From Variovorax sp. OK212 (GTDB taxonomy: Bacteria; Pseudomonadota; Gammaproteobacteria; Burkholderiales; Burkholderiaceae_C), in the NCBI RefSeq assembly GCF_900112425.1, contig NZ_FOLP01000005.1, forward strand, positions 372,001 to 436,000: a stretch of 64,000 nt of DNA, given 5' to 3'. The notes under the pieces are model-generated. The model was given only the letters and a program-made list of their open reading frames with translations, was not told the origin of the DNA and made no database searches. This document shows, piece after piece, positions 58,938 to 64,000 of this stretch. Both the position numbers and the translations under genes were made by a program. How positions within the stretch are numbered: the first letter of the stretch is position 1; every line of letters begins with the position of its first letter.

Positions 58938-59456
58938 ATGGCAAAGATTCAAGCAAGAACGCAGAACGAAGGCCCTGAAGACGGTTTGCGCGAGAAGATG
59001 ATCGCGATCAACCGCGTCACCAAGGTGGTGAAGGGTGGTCGTATCCTCGGTTTCGCAGCACTCACCGTGGTCGGTGACGGCGATGGTCGCGTTGGCATGG
59101 GCAAGGGCAAGTCGAAGGAAGTGCCCGCAGCAGTGCAAAAGGCGATGGAAGAAGCGCGTCGCAACCTGTTGAAGGTTTCGATCAAGAACGGCACGCTGCA
59201 CCACCAGGTGCAAGGCCACCACGGCGCTGCAAAGGTCGTGATGTACCCGGCCCCCAAGGGTACCGGCATCATCGCCGGCGGCCCGATGCGCGCTGTGTTC
59301 GAAGTGATGGGCATCACCGACATCGTGGCCAAGAGCCATGGTTCGTCGAACCCTTACAACATGGTTCGCGCCACGCTCGACGGGTTGAAGAACTCGACGA
59401 CCGCTGGTCAGGTGGCTGCCAAGCGTGGCCTCACCGTCGAAGATATCTTCGCTTGA
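58938..59456 (+). CDS. rpsE: 30S ribosomal protein S5
   Basis: The gene encodes 172 residues. The KMIAINRVTKVVKGGRILGF double-stranded RNA-binding region and the C-terminal VRATLDGLKNSTT segment identify S5, which supports decoding accuracy and mRNA unwinding. It lies 18 bases after rplR. Confidence 0.98.
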   Translation: MAKIQARTQNEGPEDGLREKMIAINRVTKVVKGGRILGFAALTVVGDGDGRVGMGKGKSKEVPAAVQKAMEEARRNLLKVSIKNGTLHHQVQGHHGAAKVVMYPAPKGTGIIAGGPMRAVFEVMGITDIVAKSHGSSNPYNMVRATLDGLKNSTTAGQVAAKRGLTVEDIFA

Positions 59457-59481
59457 GCGCAAGCCTGAAAGAAGTATTCAA

Positions 59482-59667
59482 ATGACGACGCAACAACAAA
59501 CCCTCAAGGTCCAACTGGTCAAAAGCCCGATTGGTACCAAGGAATCGCATCGCGCGACCGTGCGTGGCCTCGGCCTGCGCAAGCTCAACAGCGTGAGCGA
59601 GCTGCAAGACACCCCGGCGGTGCGCGGCATGATCAACAAGATCAGTTATCTGGTCAAAGTTCTGTAA
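59482..59667 (+). CDS. rpmD: 50S ribosomal protein L30
   Basis: The gene encodes 61 residues. TLKVQLVKSPIGTKESHRAT and GLRKLNSVSELQDTPAVRGM are typical of L30. The ATG at 59482 is chosen; an upstream in-frame ATG at 59425 lies inside rpsE. GAAAGAAG forms the ribosome site. Confidence 0.97.
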   Translation: MTTQQQTLKVQLVKSPIGTKESHRATVRGLGLRKLNSVSELQDTPAVRGMINKISYLVKVL

Positions 59668-59678
59668 GAGAGACTGAT

Positions 59679-60110
59679 ATGGAACTCAATGGCATCAAGC
59701 CGGCAGCCGGCGCCAAGCACGCCAAGCGTCGCGTTGGCCGTGGTATCGGCTCTGGCATCGGCAAGACCGCGGGTCGCGGTCACAAGGGTCAGAAGTCGCG
59801 CGCAGGCGGTTTCCACAAGGTCGGCTTCGAAGGCGGTCAAATGCCTCTGCAGCGTCGCCTGCCGAAGCGTGGCTTCAAGTCGCATCTGCTGAAGTTCAAC
59901 GCCGAAGTCACGCTGACTGCTCTCGAGCAGCTCGGCCTGGCCGAAGTCGATGTGCTGGCACTGAAGCAAGCCGGCCTCGTTGGCCAGCTCGCCAAGGTCG
60001 TCAAGATCATCAAGACCGGTGAGCTGACCAAGGCCGTCAAGCTGACGGGCGTGGGCGCAACGGCTGGCGCCAAGGCTGCTATCGAAGCAGTCGGCGGCAG
60101 CATCGCCTGA
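59679..60110 (+). CDS. rplO: 50S ribosomal protein L15
   Basis: The gene encodes 143 residues. MELNGIKPAAGAKHAKRRVGRG, the Gly-rich GKTAGRGHKGQKSRAGG and FEGGQMPLQRRLPKRGF motifs are diagnostic. L15 assembles late into the 50S subunit. It is followed by secY, as is standard. Confidence 0.98.
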   Translation: MELNGIKPAAGAKHAKRRVGRGIGSGIGKTAGRGHKGQKSRAGGFHKVGFEGGQMPLQRRLPKRGFKSHLLKFNAEVTLTALEQLGLAEVDVLALKQAGLVGQLAKVVKIIKTGELTKAVKLTGVGATAGAKAAIEAVGGSIA

Positions 60111-60137
60111 TCACCAACGGACTGAAAGAAGTTCTTC

Positions 60138-61451
60138 GTGGCAACTAACGCGGCAACGATCGCAAAAACAGGCAAGTTCGGCGACCTTCGTCGTCGGCTC
60201 GTCTTTTTGCTGCTCGCGCTCGTGGTCTACCGGATTGGCGCGCACATTCCTGTGCCGGGTATCAACCCGGACCAGCTGGCAGCGTTGTTCCAGGGCCAGC
60301 AGGGCGGCATTCTGAGCCTGTTCAACATGTTCTCGGGCGGTGCGCTGTCGCGCTTCACCGTGTTCGCGTTGGGGATCATGCCGTACATCTCGGCGTCGAT
60401 CATCATGCAGCTGATGACCTACGTGCTTCCGACCTTCGAGCAATTGAAGAAGGAAGGCGAGGCCGGTCGCCGCAAGATCACGCAGTACACGCGGTACGGC
60501 GCGTTGGGTCTGGCACTGTTCCAGTCGTTCAGCATCGCAGTGGCGCTCGAGTCGTCGGCCGGCCTGGTCATCTCGCCCGGTTTCGGCTTCCGCCTGACCG
60601 CCATGGTGAGCTTGACGGCGGGTTCGATGTTCCTGATGTGGCTCGGCGAGCAGATCACCGAACGTGGCCTGGGCAACGGCATCTCGATCCTGATCTTTGC
60701 AGGTATCGCGGCCGGTCTGCCGAACGCCATTGGCGGCCTGGCTTCGCTGGTGACGACCGGTGCGATGAACCCCATCATTGCGCTGTTCATCGTCGCGGTG
60801 GTGGTGCTGGTCACGTACTTCGTGGTGTTCGTCGAACGCGGTCAACGCAAGATCCTCGTGAACTATGCGCGGCGCCAGGTCGGCAACAAGGTGTATGGCG
60901 GTCAGTCGTCGCACCTGCCCCTGAAGCTGAACATGGCCGGTGTGATTCCGCCGATCTTCGCTTCGTCGATCATCCTGCTGCCCGCAACGGTGGTTGGCTG
61001 GTTCAGCACGGGTGACGGTGGTTTCCGCTGGATCAAGGACATTGCCGGCGCACTGCGTCCGGGCGAGCCGATCTACGTGCTGCTGTATGCCGCTGCGATC
61101 GTTTTCTTCTGCTTCTTCTACACGGCACTCGTGTTCAACAGCAAGGAAACGGCCGACAACCTGAAGAAGAGTGGTGCATTCATTCCTGGCATTCGCCCGG
61201 GTGACCAGACCGCTCGCTATATTGACAAGATTCTGGTTCGCCTGACGTTGGCCGGCGCGGTGTACATCACCTTCGTCTGCCTGCTGCCAGAGTTCCTGAT
61301 CCTGAAGTACAACGTGCCGTTCTACTTCGGTGGTACCTCCCTGCTGATCATCGTGGTCGTCACGATGGACTTCATGGCCCAGGTGCAAAACTACATGATG
61401 TCCCAGCAGTACGAATCGCTGCTGAAGAAGGCGAACTTCAAGACATCGTAG
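60138..61451 (+). CDS. secY: Protein translocase subunit SecY
   Basis: The gene encodes 437 residues with ten membrane helices. SecY forms the core channel of the Sec translocon with SecE and SecG. GDLRRRLVFLLLALVVYRIGAHIPVPGI near the N terminus and GQQGGILSLFNMFSGGALSRFTVFALGIMPYISASI are signatures (shown here only as family landmarks at 15-90). It begins with GTG. No infA gene follows; rpmJ comes next after 64 bases. Confidence 0.97.
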   Translation: MATNAATIAKTGKFGDLRRRLVFLLLALVVYRIGAHIPVPGINPDQLAALFQGQQGGILSLFNMFSGGALSRFTVFALGIMPYISASIIMQLMTYVLPTFEQLKKEGEAGRRKITQYTRYGALGLALFQSFSIAVALESSAGLVISPGFGFRLTAMVSLTAGSMFLMWLGEQITERGLGNGISILIFAGIAAGLPNAIGGLASLVTTGAMNPIIALFIVAVVVLVTYFVVFVERGQRKILVNYARRQVGNKVYGGQSSHLPLKLNMAGVIPPIFASSIILLPATVVGWFSTGDGGFRWIKDIAGALRPGEPIYVLLYAAAIVFFCFFYTALVFNSKETADNLKKSGAFIPGIRPGDQTARYIDKILVRLTLAGAVYITFVCLLPEFLILKYNVPFYFGGTSLLIIVVVTMDFMAQVQNYMMSQQYESLLKKANFKTS

Positions 61452-61515
61452 GGCTGTGTTTCAGTATTGAGTCCGGGCGGTAGACCGCCACGTTAAACAG
61501 TTTTAGGAGAATGAA

Positions 61516-61629
61516 ATGAGAGTTTCGGCTTCGGTCAAAACCATCTGCCGTAATTGCAAGGTCATCCGCCGTAAAGGTGTGGTGCGTGTGATTTGCACCG
61601 ACCCGCGCCACAAGCAGCGCCAGGGTTGA
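61516..61629 (+). CDS. rpmJ: 50S ribosomal protein L36
   Basis: The gene encodes 37 residues, too short for most ORF cut-offs. MRVSASVKTICRNCKVIRRK has the zinc ligands Cys11 and Cys14; Cys27 and His32 (CTDPRH) complete the site, so this is the zinc-binding C+ form. AGGAG at 61505-61509 supports the start. It lies between secY and rpsM, the standard place. Confidence 0.97.
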   Translation: MRVSASVKTICRNCKVIRRKGVVRVICTDPRHKQRQG

Positions 61630-61652
61630 TTGAAGAGTATTAGAGGACGCAC

Positions 61653-62018
61653 ATGGCACGTATTGCTGGCATCAACATCCCGCCGCACAAGCACGCTGAA
61701 ATCGGCCTGACCGCCATCTTCGGCATCGGTCGCACCCGCGCCCGTCAAATCTGCGAAGCGAGCGGCATCGAATATTCGAAGAAGATCAAGGATCTGACCG
61801 ACGCCGATCTCGAAAAGATCCGCGACCAGATCGCTCTGTTCACCATCGAAGGCGATCTGCGTCGCGAAACGACGATGAACATCAAGCGTTTGATGGACAT
61901 CGGTTGCTATCGCGGCTTCCGTCACCGTCGCGGCCTGCCGATGCGCGGTCAGCGCACGCGCACCAACGCACGCACTCGCAAGGGTCCGCGCAAGGCTGCG
62001 CAGTCCCTGAAGAAATAA
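61653..62018 (+). CDS. rpsM: 30S ribosomal protein S13
   Basis: The gene encodes 121 residues. MARIAGINIPPHKHAEIGLT and the C-terminal GQRTRTNARTRKGPRK are diagnostic. S13 contacts the 50S subunit and the P-site tRNA. It opens the alpha-operon part. In E. coli S4 represses translation from this gene. Confidence 0.98.
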   Translation: MARIAGINIPPHKHAEIGLTAIFGIGRTRARQICEASGIEYSKKIKDLTDADLEKIRDQIALFTIEGDLRRETTMNIKRLMDIGCYRGFRHRRGLPMRGQRTRTNARTRKGPRKAAQSLKK

Positions 62019-62030
62019 GGATAGAACAGC

Positions 62031-62435
62031 ATGGCTAAAGCACCTGCAAACAACGCCGCACAGCGCGTTCGCAAGAAGGTTCGCAAGAACGTCGCGGACG
62101 GTATCGCCCACGTGCATGCCTCGTTCAACAACACCATCATCACGATCACCGATCGCCAGGGCAACGCCCTGTCGTGGGCTTCGTCGGGTGGCCAGGGCTT
62201 CAAGGGCTCGCGCAAGTCGACCCCGTTCGCTGCGCAGGTCGCTTCCGAAGTGGCCGGCCGTGCTGCTGTTGAACAAGGTATCAAGAACCTCGACGTCGAG
62301 ATCAAGGGCCCCGGCCCCGGTCGCGAATCGTCGGTGCGCGCCCTGGCTGCGCTCGGCATCCGGATCAATTCCATTGCCGACGTGACGCCCGTTCCGCACA
62401 ACGGCTGCCGTCCCCAGAAGCGTCGCCGCATCTGA
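62031..62435 (+). CDS. rpsK: 30S ribosomal protein S11
   Basis: The gene encodes 134 residues. The GIAHVHASFNNTIITITDRQGN segment (positions 25-46) and the C-terminal VTPVPHNGCRPQKRRRI are characteristic. S11 lies on the 30S platform near the Shine-Dalgarno helix. A terminator-like hairpin follows at 62451, before rpsD. Confidence 0.98.
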   Translation: MAKAPANNAAQRVRKKVRKNVADGIAHVHASFNNTIITITDRQGNALSWASSGGQGFKGSRKSTPFAAQVASEVAGRAAVEQGIKNLDVEIKGPGPGRESSVRALAALGIRINSIADVTPVPHNGCRPQKRRRI

Positions 62436-62450
62436 TCGTCAGTCCGCAAG

Positions 62451-62490
62451 GCGCAGCCGGCTTTGAATAGCGGCTGCGCATTTGTTTTTT
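62451..62490 (+). terminator. Terminator-like hairpin between rpsK and rpsD
   Basis: A nine-base stem, GCGCAGCCG with CGGCTGCGC, surrounds an 11-base loop and is followed by ATTTGTTTTTT, all within the ribosomal operon. It has the form of an intrinsic terminator and could lower transcription into rpsD-rpoA or act as an attenuator. A second stem, CCGCA/TGCGG, lies at 62529-62544. Confidence 0.75.
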
Positions 62491-62565
62491 ATCTAAGCCC
62501 ACCGCCACTCGCGTCTCGCAGGTGGCTCCCGCAGGCAACTGCGGCAGATACACAAAGGAAGAATC

Positions 62566-63189
62566 GTGGCACGTTACCTCGGCCCCAAGGCCAAACTTTC
62601 CCGCCGTGAAGGCACCGACCTGTTCCTGAAGAGCGCCCGCCGTTCGATCCAGGACAAGGCCAAGTTCGACTCCAAGCCCGGCCAGCACGGTCGCACCTCG
62701 GGTCAGCGCACTTCCGACTACGGCCTGCAACTGCGTGAAAAGCAGAAGGTCAAGCGCATGTACGGCGTGCTGGAAAAGCAATTCCGCCGCTACTTCGAAG
62801 AAGCGGACCGCCGCCGTGGCAACACCGGCGCCAACCTGCTGTTCATCCTCGAATCGCGCCTGGACAACGTCGTTTACCGCATGGGCTTCGGCTCGACCCG
62901 CGCCGAAGCGCGCCAGCTCGTGTCGCACAAGGCGATCACGGTGAACGGTCAGTCGGTCAACATCCCGTCGTACCTGGTCAAGACCGGTGACGTGGTTGCC
63001 GTGCGCGACAAGTCGAAGAAGCAGAACCGCATTGTTGAAGCGCTGCAACTCGCTCAGCAAGTCGGCATCCCGGCATGGGTCGATGTGAACGCCGACAAGG
63101 CTGAAGGCACGTTCAAGAAGGTGCCCGATCGCGACGAATTCGCAGCCGACATCAACGAATCGCTGATCGTCGAACTGTATTCGCGTTGA
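62566..63189 (+). CDS. rpsD: 30S ribosomal protein S4
   Basis: The gene encodes 207 residues. ARYLGPKAKLSRREGTDLFL and the S4 RNA-binding domain ESRLDNVVYRMGFGSTRAEA with VNIPSYLV are diagnostic. S4 nucleates 30S assembly and is an autorepressor of the alpha operon in E. coli. It begins with GTG preceded by AAAGGAAG. The 130-base spacer before it is unusual for this operon and is structured. Confidence 0.98.
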   Translation: MARYLGPKAKLSRREGTDLFLKSARRSIQDKAKFDSKPGQHGRTSGQRTSDYGLQLREKQKVKRMYGVLEKQFRRYFEEADRRRGNTGANLLFILESRLDNVVYRMGFGSTRAEARQLVSHKAITVNGQSVNIPSYLVKTGDVVAVRDKSKKQNRIVEALQLAQQVGIPAWVDVNADKAEGTFKKVPDRDEFAADINESLIVELYSR

Positions 63190-63331
63190 TTTTTTCTACC
63201 CGCACCCGCCCTTCGGCGCGTGCGGGAGATTGTTATTGTTGTTCACGTTCCTGCTCCGCACTCTGCTGCGGATCAGGTGCTTCACCAGCCTTACCGGTGT
63301 AACGAGCCGGGGGTATTGAGAGGAAGTCTGC
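63190..63331 (+). promoter_or_regulatory. Structured spacer between rpsD and rpoA
   Basis: This 142-base spacer starts with a T run and contains a long hairpin, CCCGCAC with GTGCGGG (63199-63226) extended by CGCC/GGCG, followed by the U-rich TTGTTATTGTTGTT. A second stem, TCCGCA/TGCGGA, lies at 63255-63272. It may be a leaky terminator or an RNA-processing site that sets rpoA levels. Confidence 0.55.
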
Positions 63332-64000
63332 ATGCAAACCACCCTGCTGAAACCCAAGACCATTCAGGTCGAGCAACTTGCCGCCAACAAGGCCAAGGTC
63401 ACGCTCGAACCTTTCGAGCGCGGCTACGGCCACACGCTCGGCAACGCGCTGCGTCGCGTTCTGCTGTCGTCCATGGTGGGCTACTCGGCCACCGAAGTCA
63501 CGATCGCTGGCGTTCTGCATGAGTACTCGTCGATCGACGGCGTGCAGGAAGATGTCGTCAACATCCTTCTGAACCTCAAGGGCGTGGTGTTCAAGCTCCA
63601 CAACCGCGACGAAGTCACGCTGAGCCTGCGCAAGGACGGCGAAGGCCCGGTCCTGGCATCGGACATCCAGACGCCGCACGACGTCGAGATCATCAACCCC
63701 GATCACGTGATCGCGCACCTGTCGCAAGGCGGCAAGCTCGACATGCAGATCAAGGTTGAAAAGGGTCGCGGCTACGTGCCCGGCACGATGCGCCGCTACG
63801 CGGACGAGCCGACCAAGTCGATCGGCCGCATCGTTCTCGACGCGTCGTTCTCGCCCGTGAAGCGCGTGAGCTACACCGTCGAAAGCGCTCGCGTCGAACA
63901 GCGTACCGACCTGGACAAGCTGCTTGTCGAGATCGAGACCAACGGTGCGATCACCGCGGAAGACGCAGTGCGCGCTTCGGCTAAAATCCTGGTCGAACAG
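63332..64000 (+). CDS. rpoA: RNA polymerase alpha subunit, N-terminal part (runs off the window)
   Basis: The first 223 codons are present, covering the N-terminal assembly domain and the start of the linker. The VTLEPFERGYGHTLGNALRRVLLSS segment (residues 24-48) and KGRGYVPGTMRRYADE are diagnostic. The dimerised alpha N-terminal domain holds beta and beta-prime together. AGGAAG at 63321-63326 supports the ATG. The C-terminal domain and rplQ would lie past the window end. Confidence 0.98.
   Translation, partial: MQTTLLKPKTIQVEQLAANKAKVTLEPFERGYGHTLGNALRRVLLSSMVGYSATEVTIAGVLHEYSSIDGVQEDVVNILLNLKGVVFKLHNRDEVTLSLRKDGEGPVLASDIQTPHDVEIINPDHVIAHLSQGGKLDMQIKVEKGRGYVPGTMRRYADEPTKSIGRIVLDASFSPVKRVSYTVESARVEQRTDLDKLLVEIETNGAITAEDAVRASAKILVEQ

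Noticed and set aside
1..64000. Insertion sequences, integrases, prophage, CRISPR arrays, tRNA or rRNA genes
   Set aside because: No transposase or integrase motifs, no repeat-spacer pattern and no tRNA- or rRNA-like segments were seen in reading both strands.

Overview
The window is a 64 kb piece of a GC-rich betaproteobacterial chromosome. It most resembles the Comamonadaceae and probably Variovorax or a close relative. The evidence is the overall codon usage, the order of the glycolysis and purine genes, an ACC deaminase gene beside its Lrp-type regulator, an infA-free secY-rpmJ-rpsM ribosomal order, and the kinds of accessory membrane proteins present. The genus is inferred from gene content; no 16S gene lies in the window. 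I found no rRNA, tRNA, CRISPR array, prophage or insertion sequence.

Layout. (1) 1-10.8 kb: central metabolism. It holds the end of pgk, then pyk, fba, purC, purE, purK and a Sua5/TsaC-type tRNA-modification gene. Two gene sets interrupt this series: acdS/acdR plus a lipoprotein hydrolase between pyk and fba, and a META-domain lipoprotein plus a YbbN-type thioredoxin between purC and purE. (2) 10.8-20.3 kb: envelope and housekeeping genes. These are a lipase-like lipoprotein, dacB, a NudK-like Nudix hydrolase, a DeoR regulator, an EamA transporter, tsaB-rimI followed by a degenerate uracil-DNA glycosylase relative, pyrF and an XRE regulator. (3) 20.4-26.9 kb: a run of membrane and secreted proteins. 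They are a CREST/ceramidase-like protein, an MFS-PlsC fusion, a YiaA/B protein, a small membrane protein coupled to a DUF2145 protein, a coiled-coil zinc-ribbon membrane protein and a DUF3597 protein. (4) 26.9-35.6 kb: an SDR, a small exported protein, the queuosine genes queA-tgt, DUF4166 coupled to a membrane-anchored TIGR01777 protein, recG and a LysE exporter. (5) 36-39.1 kb: a 1040-residue subtilisin autotransporter. (6) 39.1-47.8 kb: a GntR regulator divergent from a pyroglutamate (5-oxoproline) operon with two membrane proteins, pyroglutamyl peptidase, PxpA, a PxpB-PxpC fusion, a biotin carboxylase-BCCP fusion and a lone TRAP binding protein. (7) 47.9-55.8 kb: a PAS-GGDEF-EAL protein, oxyR, dps, ubiA, a MaoC-like hydratase, proC and an esterase-like lipoprotein. 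(8) 55.8-64 kb: the spc and alpha ribosomal-protein genes from rplN to a truncated rpoA, read from their own promoter.

The strongest candidate for an incompletely described system is region 6. A complete biotin-carboxylase half (BC plus BCCP) sits directly beside a carboxyltransferase-like PxpB-PxpC fusion, pyroglutamyl peptidase and two putative transporter subunits, and a 13-bp palindrome lies in the divergent spacer. This suggests a dedicated pathway for scavenging pyroglutamyl peptides, possibly with a biotin-dependent step. Other points of interest are the structured leader before rplN, terminator-like hairpins inside the alpha operon, and the coupled membrane module at 24-26.4 kb.
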